From positions 21,640,732 to 21,704,731 of the forward strand of contig OZ022238.1 in assembly GCA_963978895.1 (NCBI GenBank): DNA of 64,000 nucleotides, written 5' to 3'. The translations under genes were made by a program, and so were the position numbers. The notes under the pieces were generated by a model that saw only the letters and a list, made by a program, of their open reading frames with translations, was not told where the DNA came from and did no database searches. Shown here piece after piece: positions 11,411-22,841 of this stretch (positions are counted from its first letter, which is position 1; the number at the start of each line of letters is the position of its first letter). The DNA comes from Erpobdella octoculata (lineage: Eukaryota > Annelida > Clitellata > Hirudinida > Erpobdellidae).

Positions 11411-12720
11411 AAAACTCGATTGAAAAAAGTGGCGCACTTGGCTAAATCGATTTTATTTTTAATTTTTTTCAATACTCTAAATCGGTTTAAAAATAATTTA
11501 TTATCAAACACAAACTCCATAATCTTATAGGCTAATAGATCTATTTCGGCAATTTTTTGCCATCATCAGAGCCGTTTAACTTTTTAAAATAAAATGCAGT
11601 GACTAAATGGTAAAAGATACAACTAATTGAAAGGAATTAAAATACAATTTAAATAAAATTTAAATTCATTATATACAAATGTAACAACATAAAAATTATT
11701 TAAATTAAAATAATTATAATAATAACAGTAATAACTAAATAATTAAGATCAGTTAGTAAAGCCTTTAACAACGGAATTACAGTCAACTTCAAGGACGTGA
11801 CTGGAAGAAGAATCACATACATTATCTATAACCTTTGAAACACAAACGTCTGGTACAAAACATTCATTCAACGAAGAAATACCTGAAGAAACATTGGCAC
11901 TATTAACATGCATATTTTTAACAGAAGTTGTAGATGAGTTAAAACATTTATTATTATTATTATTATTAGTTTTAATGCTATTTAGAGAACCAAAAAGTTT
12001 AAGAGTTAAATCAAAAGAATACCATTGTTTATTAATTAAAGGCTTACATTTATTAATAGCTAAAGCTTCTTTTAATTTTAACTTAATGGGTTGATTTTCT
12101 TTCATTAGTATACTGGTGTTATCAATTAGAAATTTATGTGATAGTTTGATTGAATGTTGTGTTGACATATGTTGGTATATGGCACCACTTTGACAATGCA
12201 TAGTCAATCTACGAGACAGAGTAGTTCTAGTATGACCAATGTAATTTTCCACCTGACCATGTAGAAACGGACACGAAAATTAGTACACTAGGTTGGTTTG
12301 TGCTACAGGGCTAGAAACATTATTTATACTATTTTTAATTAAAAGATTATGAGTTTTTCCATTGTTATAATAGATGTGTAACCTGAGTGTATTATCTTTA
12401 TTTACAACCTTAATATTATCATACACAATGTTTTTCAACACTTTTTCATCTATTTTATAATTATTAGACATCTGATTAGCATAATATAATGGAATTATAC
12501 AAGAATTTGATGAGTTATTGATATTAGGTTTTGAAACATGTTTTTTATCAGTAATACGTGACATAAATTTATTTATAGTTGAATCAACAATAGAATTAGG
12601 ATAATTATTATTTATCAAAAGTTGTTTCACTTGTAGAATTTCATGGTGAAAATCAGACCATGTTTCGGAAAATTTATAGGCCCTATTAATATAATTATTG
12701 ATAACGTTTAGCTTATGAGA
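11411..12720 (-). mobile_element. Penelope-like element (PLE), 5'-truncated
   Basis: Contains the C-terminal RT/linker and GIY-YIG endonuclease of a PLE on the minus strand. Downstream is a ~340-bp 3' region that includes GCCATCATCAG, the mirror of the GATGATGGC motif common in PLE termini. The element stops within coding sequence at about 12720, as expected from incomplete reverse transcription. Confidence 0.75.
11749..12720 (-). pseudogene. PLE polyprotein: RT C-terminus and GIY-YIG endonuclease with a C-terminal tail
   Basis: Reading leftward, a segment with NNYPNSIVDSTINKFM and similar motifs is typical of the region after the PLE reverse transcriptase. A single in-frame TAA (12280-12282) falls just before the endonuclease. 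The endonuclease reads FSCPFLHGQVENYIGHTR, with YIG, a conserved arginine in TTLSRRL and a later conserved glutamate in KEALAINK. About 80 residues of Asn/Ser-rich tail extend past the endonuclease, ending at 11749. One stop otherwise interrupts a continuous frame, so the decay is mild. PLEs use this endonuclease to nick target DNA. Confidence 0.8.
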
Positions 12721-12768
12721 GAGAAGAAGAAGAAAAAGAGAGAAATGGTAAAAGCAGGTTAGAGGACA

Positions 12769-12772
<4 letters not shown>

Positions 12773-12804
<32 letters not shown>
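12773..12804. repeat. (TA)n microsatellite
   Basis: Short TA array directly before a Helitron-derived segment, the same order as at 26.68-26.70 kb. Confidence 0.85.
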
Positions 12805-12807
<3 letters not shown>

Positions 12808-12920
12808 CCCGCTCGCTCTCCCGCTTCAATCCGCTTCGCTTCGCTTATTTTTTGACCGATTTTAATTTTTTTCACTATAATGGTCTCCCTTTGACTCTCA
12901 AGGTTAGAGAAAATATTACT
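12805..12920 (-). mobile_element. Inner part of a Helitron 5' region, split by the I-type retrotransposon
   Basis: GTTCCCGCTCGCTC through CTTTGACTCTCAAGGTTAG to ATTACTACT matches, unit for unit, the Helitron 5' region at 26.69-26.80 kb. Its continuation (ACTACGATCGGATGAATGG) is found 4.6 kb away at 17.57 kb. Confidence 0.7.
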
Positions 12921-15333
12921 ACTTTTTTTTTCTTTTTTTATTATAGTTTATAGTCTTTTACACCAAATCAAAATGAAAAAATACTTATTTACACTAAACA
13001 AATTTTCTCTATATTTACAGTTCTTTAGGATTATTTTATATCCATTTATAGATGATGTCGTGGCATATTTCCGAGTTCAGTATGGTTTGGAGTGTAGTTG
13101 GTTTTTGGATCCTTTTACAAAAGTTCCCAAGTTCCATTCCTAGTTGTGTCGTTTCTTTGCAGTGCAGCAACCAGTGCTCGATTGTTTCCTCTGTTCCGCA
13201 GTTTTCGCACAAACCTGTTTCATGAAGATTCATTCTCTTCAAATTTTGTTTCAGCCGACACTTTCCAAGTCGGAGTCGGGAAATGATGACTTCCTTTTTA
13301 CTGTTTGTTGTCTTGAATTTAATTTTATATGAGACTTTTTTTCGAGAGACCAGTAGTGTCGACTTTCTTGAGCAAAATCCCATCTGGTCTGCCATTCGTT
13401 CAAAAGCTCTCTGCGTATTGTTCTTTTTATGTCAAATATCTCTGGCATAATCTCAATCTCTATTTCGGGATGTTTGGTAGCTTCTTTGGCAAGACAATCT
13501 GCTATTTCATTTCCACGTATGCCCACGTGGCTAGGTACCCAAATCAGGGTAATTGTTTTCCCTTCTTTTGAGAGGTTGGATGCTAGTGTTAGGACTGATT
13601 CCACAAGAGCAGATTTTTAAGCACTTGCGGAATTTTTCAATGAAAGCATAGAGCTAAATGAATCCGTAAATAGGGCTATTTTATGTGGACCGTCTGGTTG
13701 TGCCATCCACTCCAAGCCGCATTTTATAGCCGTTAACTCAGCCGTATAAATACTAACGTCATTCGTGACTCTCTTAGCCATTTTCATATCTTTTTCCGGG
13801 ATATAAATTTCCGCAGCTGCTACATTGTCTATTTTAGATGCATCTGTGCAGATATGTGTTGAATCTGTATATGTAGCAATCAGTTCCTTAGCTCTTTGGA
13901 GAATTGATGGATCATCCTTCTTTAACCCCACCAGCCCTTCGTTAAAAAGAGGTGGAATAAGTTTTCCTGGTGGAGTTAGAGAAGAAGTTAGGGGACTGGG
14001 TTGAATTTGTCAACTATTTTGTTCAATGCCGCTGTTATTTTGGCTGCTGGATGTTCAGCTTTTTTCACTTTTCTGTGAAAGAACCATCGCCATTTAACCC
14101 CTTCTTGTCCTCTGGGAGGTACAAAAACGTCTTTTGTCGGATGGTTTGGAATGATCTTGGTTTTAGTGGCAAGGTTTGTAGTTAACATCTTTCGTCGTAT
14201 ATCGAGTAGAGGATCTCCGCATTCAATTTGTAGAGCGGCCAAACTGGTTCCAACCATTGCCCCGCAAACTGTTTTTAAGGCACTATATTGGATTTTTTCG
14301 AGTCTTTGTTTTCAGAATCTGATGCACTGTCGAATGCTTCGCATCCAAACTTCATCACTGACCGTATGGCGCATCGGTAGAAAAGCATAAGTGTTTCTTT
14401 GCCGCATCCCCAGCTTTGTCCTGTCAGGCATCGCATGATATTTAATCTTTTTTTGCAACGATCAACGGTCTTATCAATGTGTTTTTCCATGTTAATTTTG
14501 AGTCAATTATTATACCGAGAAATGTAGCTTCGCTCTTCCAACTGATTTTTTTGACATCCATATAGGTAGGGAATTTTTTCGGAACTCATTGTATTTTGTA
14601 AGACAGACTGCTACCAATTTCTCTGTTGACAGTTTGAATCCCCAATTGAGAAAGTATGTTTGGATTTTGTTTAATCGAGTCTGTAAGCAGTTTCGCATAG
14701 TATGTGGGTCGTTTCCTGAAATCCATATTGCTACATCGTCCGCAAATATAGATATCCGAATTCCATGGATTTCTCTACAAGGAATGTCGCTCATCATAAC
14801 AATGAAGAAAAAGGGGCTCAGGACAGAACCCTGTGGGGTAGCATTTCCCAACAATACCGGGTCTGACAACGTGGATCCCACACGAACCATGGCCTCTCAA
14901 TTTTTCAAGAAGCTATGGATCCATTTTAAAATCCTTCATCTGACACCAAGCTTTTCAAGCTTTAACAAAAGCCCCTCTCGCCACATTAGGTCGAAGGGTT
15001 TTTCTAAGTCCAGAAAGACGACAGTGTCCACCCTTATTCCACATCAAGCGTTTAATATCGTTTTTTAGTCTAAGGATGTGATCTGTGCATCTTCTTTTTC
15101 TAAAGCCTGATTGTTTACGGTTAAAGAGATTATTTTGCTTCAGGTAGAACCTTAACCGATTTGCAATAATTCTTTCAGTAACCTTGCACAATGAAGATGT
15201 TAGGGAAATGGGTCGATATGAGTTGGTGTCTGCAGAATTTTTTCTCGGTTTTAGTAGCGGAACAATTATGGATTGCTTCCATAGTTTTGCTACCTCTCCT
15301 TTTGACCAAGAAAAGTTTATAAAATCCAAGAGG

Positions 15334-15363
15334 CTCTGCCACCAGGAGGCGCTGGTGGCAGAG
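15334..15363. repeat. Perfect 12-bp inverted repeat at the SINE head
   Basis: CTCTGCCACCAG, a 6-base loop, then CTGGTGGCAGAG. The left arm is an inverted copy of the SINE's own box A region. Confidence 0.9.
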
Positions 15364-15580
15364 CGGTAGAGCGTTCGCCTGTCGATCATTAATAGGTCGG
15401 CAGTTCAAGCCTCACCGGCGTCACCAGCGTAACTCCCTTAAGCAATGAGTTCACTCGCATTGCTAAAGGGGTAGGCGCCTATAAATGGCTGCCTCTGCAA
15501 AGAACCCTTCAGTGGCCTTGAAGTCCTTTAGGATTTACGCCACTCTAAATATTGTCAAACATTATTATTATTATTATTAA
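15336..15580 (+). mobile_element. tRNA-derived SINE inserted in the I-type RT
   Basis: It begins with a tRNA-like head. Box A is like GTGGCAGAGCGGTAGAGCG and box B is like CAGTTCAAGCC. The ends of the head pair as an acceptor stem (GGCGCTG with CGGCGTC) followed by ACCA. A ~130-bp body ends in a (TTA)n tail. Flanks AAGAGGCT and AAGAGCT are an imperfect target duplication. The SINE interrupts the RT frame between LNKLL and LDFINFSW. No good anticodon arm can be drawn, so it is not a functional tRNA gene. Confidence 0.75.
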
Positions 15581-17045
15581 GAGCTTATTGAGACCTATCT
15601 CGTCAATTTGACTTAGCATCTCATAGCAGAGATTGTCTAGACCTGGAGATTTGCCGTTTGCACTCTGCATCAGAGCTTCCGTAAATTCTTTTAAGGAAAT
15701 TTCTGTGTTTAACTCATGTGGGTCGTTTTCGCAAAAAATGCCAGATCTGATGGTAAAGGTAATTTCTCTTTTCAGAGCCTCTTTCCTTTGAATAAATCTT
15801 AGGTCAAGATTTTTGTCTGATGAGTTTTTTGCGATGGCTAACGCATTTGCTTTGTCTTTGTCAGAATAAATGGTCTTATCTTCACTCAGTTTTAGCGCTG
15901 GAACGTTAAAACCTACATGTGTGTGGACCATATTTTTCACCGCTTTCCAAATGGTAGTCTGACTAGAGTGTGAGTTAAGAGAGCTACAGAATGTTCGCCA
16001 ATGGTTCACTTTTGCTGTCCTCACTATCTTCTGTGCGATTTGTTTGAGTTCTCGATACCGTTCAAAGCCAGTCGTAGTATACTCTTTCCGAAGTGAGTAT
16101 AAGACTTTGTTTCTTGCTTTGATTGCGCTTTCATATTCATCATTCGACCATATTACTGGCCTAAGTCCTGATCATCTTCCATTTTTGGTTGGTATTGATG
16201 CTATGGCTGCTTAGTTCAGACCCTGCGTTAACATGTTTGTTGCTTCGTCAACATTTGTAAAAATATGGAGTTCATTTAACACTCCTGTTGAAAGCCGTTG
16301 GTATTTGTACCAATCGGATTTCTCCAGGTTCCATACCTTTCTGTTGTTTACCTCGTAATGGACCTTTTTATTTAGTGTGATCAAAACCGGGTAGTGGTCA
16401 CTGCCCAGATTTTCATCTAACACCCTACACAAGACTTTTTGAGATAAAGAAGGAGAGCACATTGCTAAATCTATAGGAGTTGTCCTTCCGCTGGGAGTCA
16501 GGTGGGTACCTGATCCGGAGAAAAGGGCAACAAGGCCATACTGATCTAAAAATTTCTCAATTAATTTTCCTCTATTATCTGAAGTTTCAGCACCGAAAAC
16601 AACAGAATATGCATTGAAGTCATGTATTAGTACAATTGAGTTGGTATAAATGAATGACTTTTCCAGTGTAGATAGCAGTATTTAATGATTGGCATTTGGT
16701 GGAACGTATGCATTGATACTGGTGATGTTTGATCCATTTTCAAAAAAAATGGTCACAAGTAGTGACTCATATTCGTTTTGTTCTATGGTTTGCGAGGTGT
16801 ATGAGATGCCTTCTCGGAGGAGTGTTGCGACTCCTCCTCCTTGATGGAGACCTCTATCCAGCCTGACAATATTATAGCTTGAAATACTAAAGTTATTGCC
16901 CTCTTTCAGCCATGTTTCCTGCAGGGTAATGATGTCGGGAATTTTTTCCATTTTTCCAAGAAAATTAATTAGTTCGTTGACTCTCGCTCAAATACTCTGA
17001 CCGTTCCACTGTAAAATGGTGAGGTTGTTGTCCATGTTTGGTTTT

Positions 17046-17526
17046 TTAAACTGGTTTATCTCGTTTTCTAGAGGATTCACATTTTAAGATTCGGAAACCT
17101 CCATAACTCCATGGTACGCCTGAAAGCCATTGTATATATAGAGTGTTATTGAACATTTTTATAATGGCTTTCATTACAGCTTCCAAGGGCATTTGTAGTA
17201 TGTCTTTTGTTATTTCCTTAATCTCCTCGACAAGCCCCTGTATCGTTGGCAAGCTCATTGGTTCATCACGTTTTTCTGTCTTTTTTTCATCTTTTGATGC
17301 TTTCTTCTCTTCTTCTTTGTTTTAAGTAATAGCTTGTTTTTTTTTTATTATGAGTTTGTGACGGGCGTTTTCTTTTCAGATCCGCTCTTTTTTGGCGTGT
17401 CTTTGGACATTTGTTCTGGCTTTTTCTGTGCTGTATTTTTTTTGGTAAAAGGTTTTTTTGACACAACCTTTTTCAAGGCAGCGGCATAGGAAATACCTTC
17501 TTTCGCAACAGCTGAATTGACTTTCA
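17046..17526 (-). pseudogene. ORF1 C-terminal part of the I-type element
   Basis: A lysine-rich segment beginning [20 protein letters not shown] is typical of what follows the gag-like zinc knuckles in ORF1 of I/Jockey elements (the SYA block). It is followed by a helical stretch (VEEIKEITKDILQM). The zinc knuckles are absent, and a frame break separates the two halves. Confidence 0.6.
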
Positions 17527-17563
17527 TGGAGAAAATATATATTGGACAGGCCTTACTTTCTGA

Positions 17564-17803
<240 letters not shown>

Positions 17804-17935
17804 TAGTGGTTCTGCCCATCCCAAAGACAGATGTTTTAAAATTACGATGTACTTTGGATACATTTTATAAAAAATTGTCAACAAAAACAAAACGACCAAA
17901 ATGCAATTGATAACCATAAAAAATTTTCTTTGTAT
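17804..17935 (-). mobile_element. Helitron-type 3' terminus remnant
   Basis: A|CTAGTGGTTCTGCCCATCC is the reverse complement of a CTAG|T ending like other Helitron 3' ends here. The opposite end of this copy was not found. Confidence 0.45.
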
Positions 17936-18290
17936 ATATAAGCAAATTTAATAAAAATTTTTATTGCGTTTAAATTTTCAATTCACTAACGTATTTCATA
18001 TAAATTCAAAGGATGTGAAAATTAAGTTTAAGTTTAAGTTTAAGTTTATTTGGATTTCAAGCGCCCATTTGTGTAACACCTCAGGGCTTCTTTTACAATA
18101 AAAACAAATTACAACAACAAATTAAATTAATTATTAAAGAATTTCATTATACACGACATTTCTTGGGAATTGACGGCCATCGTTGAGAAGTGGTCCTTGC
18201 TTCTGAGATTTTTTGAAATCTCATTATATAATCTTTTTGGATTGCAGCGCCACTTTTTTTATCTCTAGGACTGAGAGTGTATATAGCAAG
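17936..18290. other. Non-coding, with a (AAGTTT)n retrotransposon-type tail
   Basis: At 18022-18050 AAGTTT is repeated, followed by TATTTGGATTTCAAGCGCCC. This looks like the reverse of a non-LTR or SINE 3' end with a hexanucleotide tail. No coding sequence. Confidence 0.5.
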
Positions 18291-18511
18291 GATATCTTGA
18301 TATAACAACTAAATCCACAACCTACTCTAGTAGGCCTAGACAGTTCAGCCACTTACGTCATAGTTACATCAAAATTTGTAAAAGTATGATATGACTACTA
18401 TGCTTTTGCAGTTTGTTACATCAATTTATTTTTAATTATGATATAAGAAGCGGTAAAACATTAAGCCTACTAGAGTAGGTTGTGGATCCAGTTGTTATAT
18501 CAAGATATCTT
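18291..18511. mobile_element. MITE with ~46-bp terminal inverted repeats
   Basis: GATATCTTGATATAACAACT and CCACAACCTACTCTAGTAGG on the left recur inverted at 18465-18510 with few mismatches. The ~125-bp interior is non-coding. Confidence 0.8.
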
Positions 18512-18689
18512 TGGTATAGAGGTACAATTGCATAATAACTTTTGTTACACGCGTGCGCGCAATAAATTCTTACGTGCACATTGATATCGTCTATACGACT
18601 AATTACGTAAGCGTGGCAGAATCTGTGAGTGAGTGAGTGACGTGGGCTACTATAATATATTTATATATTCTTTAGAAGCAAGCAAGCAA

Positions 18690-18723
<34 letters not shown>
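18512..18723. other. Non-coding with GAGT and TA repeats
   Basis: Contains (GTGA)n at ~18628-18642 and a short (TA)n array at 18691-18722 that abuts the Penelope fragment. No gene. Confidence 0.6.
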
Positions 18724-18725
<2 letters not shown>

Positions 18726-19953
18726 AAAATCAAACGTTTTATTAGCAACCAACTTGCAAGTTTCAGCCATTGCGGCCATCGTCAGGGTTGTTTTGATTGT
18801 CTTAATGTAACTAAAAGTTAATACATACAGTACATAATAATAATTAAATTCGGGACGATGAACGTTAAATTAAGCAGAAAATAATTAATAATATAATAAT
18901 AAAAATAAAATAATAATAATAAAATTAAAATAAAAATACTTTAAAAATTATATTAAATTAAATCGAGAGATAATAATTTAAATTTATAAAATTCATCAAA
19001 AGTTTTAAGAAATGTGAAACAGACAAAGAAGCTTATGTATCATATCAAAACAATGTCATCTCCTCCGTCTAATTGTAATATTAATGTTATCAGTTAAGTG
19101 AGACAAGCTAAACGGACCAGATATCCCCTCTGAAACACATGTACCATCAACAGACACTCCGTCATCCACCTGAGAAATCTCTGCACAACCCTTTATCCGG
19201 TGCATTCGGACGGAATCATGGCAACCGGATAAACAACCATCATAAAACTCAACACCTGTTCGATCAACGAGACTTTGACCAGGCAATCCCGACAAGCAAC
19301 ATGTATCTACAGTTTTAAATCCCTGCAACAAGTCATCTGTAGATGAGGCGCCTTTTTTATCACCATCAATGTTACATATTTCAGAGGCTTGGGAGGAAGA
19401 AAAACATATTGTAGAAGGATGCATATCGTCGCACTTTAAATCAAGCAAAATGCTATCTGTAATTGAGGTGCCTTTTAAATCACCATCCTGGTTATTTCCA
19501 TCAGATGCATATAAGGGAGAAAAACAGTTATCAATATTGACGTCATCAGCGGTCACGACCCTGAATGAACAACATTCTTTTGCATCCTTGTCATTTACGT
19601 GTCCGGATTTGTTTTCATCAGAGACAGCATTTTCAATCTGATGTTCTATAGCAAGTTGAATATTTGCAGACTGCAGACTCGGTTGTGCAGCCCCTGCATT
19701 GGCTGGATCAGAACAAATCAAAGTATTAATATCAAGTTTGATTCTATTTGATTGAACATCACCAACATCAGATATATTGAACAGAGACAATGTGCCATCT
19801 GTAAAATCTCTTTGCATATTAATTTTAGGTTTTTCCTGTGAAATATACAAAGCTTCAGATAATTTAAGGTGAATCGGACAATGCTCTCTACGCAAAATCT
19901 CAGTGTTGCTGTCCAATATCCAAGTTGGTTGCTAATAAAACGTTTGATTTTAG
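18724..19953 (-). mobile_element. Penelope-like element fragment bounded by 33-bp inverted repeats
   Basis: Positions 18724-18756 are the exact reverse complement of 19921-19953 (core AATCAAACGTTTTATTAGCA). Between them lie the C-terminal part of a PLE endonuclease and a GGCCATCGTCAGGG motif typical of PLE ends. Inverted terminal copies are a known outcome of PLE insertion. Confidence 0.7.
19056..19916 (-). pseudogene. PLE GIY-YIG C-terminal segment fused to a long acidic tail
   Basis: The first ~50 residues (NTEILRREHCPIHLKLSEAL) match the end of the PLE endonuclease in the 11.7-kb copy, including the conserved glutamate, but the YIG motif is missing. The frame then stays open for ~235 residues of Asp/Ser/Cys-rich sequence. 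That tail has an internal ~36-residue repeat, seen as DGDLKGTSITDSILLDLK and DGDKKGASSTDDLLQGFK. I do not recognise the tail. It is open with no stops, which suggests it was coding in the parent element. Confidence 0.6.
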
Positions 19954-20055
19954 ATTTAGTAAAAGTGTTTTCTCTCACTTAAAATATTTTAAGCGTTTAA
20001 TTGACAAAACCGTGTCTTCTAAATGGCGTGTATATTTCAACAGAGCATGTTTAAA

Positions 20056-20058
<3 letters not shown>

Positions 20059-20132
<74 letters not shown>
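20059..20132. repeat. (TA)n microsatellite
   Basis: About 74 bp of TA between the PLE fragment and the hAT-like element. Confidence 0.96.
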
Positions 20133-20135
<3 letters not shown>

Positions 20136-20169
20136 TTGTTCAGAGAAAAAAATTGTTAGTAAACGTTAT

Positions 20170-21909
20170 GCATAGGGTCCCAAAGTGTGCCATTTACTAC
20201 CACAGCTCCACTGTAAAAATCTTAGGTCTTTATCTTAAAGATAAGTGACCCCTCAATGAGGTCCAATTTCCTGATTCATACATATTGTCGGGTTATTGGC
20301 CATTTTATCCGATGAAAGTGTTCCGGGCGTTTTTGACATAATTTAGCTTTTTTATTACTTTATAATGTTCTCTTTGGTAGTAAGCTACTTTCAGATAACA
20401 AAGGCAGTAATGTTGACCGTATGTCAGTTGTTGTGTCTGATAAGGACATTGACAAATTTTTCGTCATTCCAAAACTATCTGATTCTGGTATTGGTGTTTT
20501 GATGGGGGAAAAGGTTATTGATGTTATCAGTAAATGGGAAAGGGTACCTGAATGGCTAGCTGGATTGTGTTTTGACACTACATGTGCAAACACAAAAGTT
20601 CAAAATGGTGCAATCATGGTCATTTAGAAGGCTTTCGATAAATGACTACTGTTTTTGACCTGCAGACATTGTGTGTTAGAAACAATGGCAACAGCAATCT
20701 TTGACTTATTTTTGGTTTCTTCAGAGTCAAAAGTTCTAATTTTTTGGAAGATTTTAAGATAAATAGGCTGCCATTGACCAAAGCAGCTTTGCCCCAATCC
20801 CAAAAACACCAAAGGCTTTTCCTTTACAAAAATAATTAAATGTGGCTCAAGAATAATTACGATGATGTAATTGCAATACTGCATTACCAACTGAGTTGGA
20901 GTAATCCATCAAGCTTAGTCTCATAGCTCTTGGCAGTGCTGGCTATTTTAATGAAATTGTCATTTTCAGTCCACCATAAGCGCATAACACTCAGCAAAAC
21001 GGTTAGCAAAAAACATTTACTGCTTGAAGATACTTTCTCAGAGAGCAGTTTAAAATGAACTTGAAAAAAATTTAGGCCATCAGAAGAATATGCCTTTTCA
21101 CCACCACCTTGTATATCAAAGCTTGGTTCACAGCTCACAACACCGGTGGTGCTCCTTACAACGATCTGTGGCTGATGGAAAAAATTGAAAAATTCCGCTG
21201 TGTTGATAACCAGATTTCAGAAGTGGCGTTTAATAAATTAAGAGTCATTTTTGATATTTATGTGAAGATTTATCAGGGTTATCACTTTTCTTAGACATGG
21301 TGTATGCTGAAGAAAAGACACTTATGTCTGCTGCTTTTAAAAAACTACAGAACAAGATAGATCTGAAAAGAACATACTAAAAAACAATCAAGAAATTTCA
21401 AGATAAAATGTTGTCAGATTTTGTTACTCAGCGATCAATGCAACTGTCCACTACTCTCAAACCTTATTATAGTTTTCTGTCTTCAGATCCAAATACGTGG
21501 GACAGGCAGGATGACTAATTTCAAACCAAAAAAAAATTGTTGTAGCAAAAGAAATTTCAACGACATTTATAGGCAGTTGATAATGTTTTAGCTCACTAAA
21601 GTTGCATTGTGATTAACAAATATATATTGTCTGTTTACTGAACACACTCTTGATATAACATTTATGATCCTTTATCATTCTATCAATTTAGTTCTATTGG
21701 AACACATTTAAAAAGTGTGTTTCAATGAATGCTTACACATTTTTTTATAAAGTACATTTTTTGGTAGTTGTAATGAAAAGTAAAATTTTGAAAAAAAATA
21801 TTTTTTCAAAACCTCAATGTCTTTGAGGGGTCACTTAACATCGCTTCAAAGGCCAGAGATTTTACCAAGCTGTTCACAACACTAAATGGCACAAAATGAG
21901 ACTCTATGC
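20170..21909 (+). mobile_element. hAT-like DNA transposon, decayed
   Basis: Ends GCATAGGGTCCCAAAGTGTG and the inverse of GCATAGAGTCTCATTTTGTG match at 22 of 27 positions. An inner pair AAGTGACCCCTCAA also recurs inverted. The 8-bp flanks (AACGTTAT, GACCTTAT) agree at 6 of 8, consistent with an old hAT target duplication. The transposase-like pseudogene lies between. Confidence 0.65.
20376..21590 (+). pseudogene. hAT-like transposase remnant
   Basis: Fragments in shifting frames read as one family: DKFFVIPKLSDSGIGVLMGE and GLCFDTTCANTKVQNGAI (20.45-20.62 kb), TCRHCVLETMATAIFDLF, HSAKRLAKNIYCLKI (~21.0 kb), YIKAWFTAHNTGGAPYNDLW (~21.15 kb) and DFVTQRSMQLSTTLKP (~21.45 kb). The FDTT.SNT.. block followed by CRHH-like and the Lys-rich (M)AK.IY.LK block belong to a hAT-related transposase family common in cnidarian and other invertebrate genomes. 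There are many stops and shifts. An open frame on the opposite strand (20884-21138) is a shadow. Confidence 0.6.
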
Positions 21910-21954
21910 GACCTTATCAAAACTTTTTTTATTTCTTTTACAACTTTTGAACAG

Positions 21955-21957
<3 letters not shown>

Positions 21958-22017
<60 letters not shown>
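21958..22017. repeat. (TA)n microsatellite
   Basis: About 60 bp of TA; it truncates the 3' LTR of the next element. Confidence 0.96.
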
Positions 22018-22019
<2 letters not shown>

Positions 22020-22112
22020 TCTATTTTATCCCTTCTAATATAATAATAAATAATAATGTCTTTCTGAGGTGAATAAGCTTCGATAATAAAATTATAAACG
22101 TAGAAATAACAC
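22018..22112 (-). repeat. Truncated 3' LTR of the minus-strand LTR element
   Basis: Matches the outer 5' LTR part at 25275-25332 (TTTCTGAGGTGAATAAGCTT) and continues to the TATTTTAT block seen at 24095. It ends in a (TA)n array. Confidence 0.6.
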
Positions 22113-22472
22113 TACGCCCTTTTCAATCCTGTTTGTCCCGAACAGCATAGTCGCTTTTGAGAAATGCTTCTCGGCCACGAACACAAAATACCTTGACCGC
22201 AATTCGCAAACAACATGGTCAAGTCTCTTTAGGCGTTTGACGCAGTTTTTTCCAGTTTTGCTTGAATATCATGCCAAATCGTTCTCTATATAAGACTGTT
22301 GATCACAACGGACCCTCATTAAGTTAGCGACGGCTCCACGCAACCAAAACCGCAACTGCACGACACGGTCAGTTTTCGACCTTCCACTGCTCCTCCAACC
22401 CCCAAACACATGGTTGTTGTCGATGCAAAACTGTTCGACCGTTCTAAGCTCTAGCTTTACTCCCGCGAGCCA

Positions 22473-22688
22473 TCACCAAAACACAAAATCATTAACCAAA
22501 CCGTTCTGAGCTGAGGCACTAGCATCCGTAAAAAAACTTTCGTGTTGTTCCGCAACATCCAGAACAGCAACCTTCTCAGCCGATTCATCCGGGGTGGCAT
22601 CACTCACAAAAACGCCCCGATCAGCAGACATTGCCTGCAGCTCCGCTTCATTTATTCCAAAATTACTTTTCTCAAAGTCCAACCCCAC
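22473..22688 (-). pseudogene. Internal open frame of the minus-strand LTR element, unrecognised
   Basis: 71 codons on the minus strand, acidic, with GLDFEKSNFGIN near its start. That phrase is reminiscent of the GLDF segment after the gypsy protease, but the resemblance is short and may be chance. No other domain is visible. Confidence 0.3.
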
Positions 22689-22841
22689 ATAATGTCCCGG
22701 AACAGACGACCACCCAGCAAATCCGATCCGCGATGCAAAAACCGTGAAACACCTTGTTCGGACGCAGCATCACAAGCGTCATCACCACACACCTCACTAA
22801 AGCAATCTTTCAAGACCTCTCCGACGGATCCGAAGACCTCC

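Larger units (their letters stand above)
13036..17035 (-). pseudogene. ORF2 of the I-type element: endonuclease, reverse transcriptase, RNase H
   Basis: Translation starts at an ATG at 17035 with NLTILQWNGQSI, the usual start of an APE-type endonuclease, and is soon hit by a TGA. Further endonuclease blocks include LQETWLKEG and GGGVATLLREGI (~16.7-17.0 kb) and DENLGSDHYPVLI (~16.4 kb). The reverse transcriptase includes YRPISLTSS (~15.2 kb), GSVLSPFFFIVMMSDI and FADD at 14735-14746. RNase H has ICTDAS (~13.85 kb), AELTAIKCGLEW and WVPSHVGIRGNEIAD (~13.53 kb). The end, ENCGTEETIEHWLLHC, is the zinc-binding tail. The frame is broken at least seven times by shifts and stops and once by a SINE, so no functional enzyme is made. 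RNase H after RT indicates the I group rather than Jockey or CR1. Confidence 0.85.
12921..17563 (-). mobile_element. I-superfamily non-LTR retrotransposon (APE-RT-RNase H), 5'-truncated, inserted in a Helitron
   Basis: Minus-strand ORF1 remnant, apurinic endonuclease, reverse transcriptase, RNase H and C-terminal Cys/His segment. A T-rich run at 12921-12945 is the complement of its poly(A) tail. The flanks read ATTACTAC at the tail side and TTTACTAC at the head side, consistent with a target-site duplication in the Helitron. ORF1 lacks its zinc knuckles, so the 5' end is truncated. Confidence 0.8.

Noticed and set aside
15346..15425. Functional tRNA gene
   Set aside because: A/B boxes and an acceptor-like stem exist but no anticodon arm pairs, and it continues into a SINE body with a (TTA)n tail and target duplication.
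20884..21138. Minus-strand 84-codon frame
   Set aside because: The plus strand encodes recognisable hAT-like blocks (HSAKRLAKNIYCLKI) in the same stretch.
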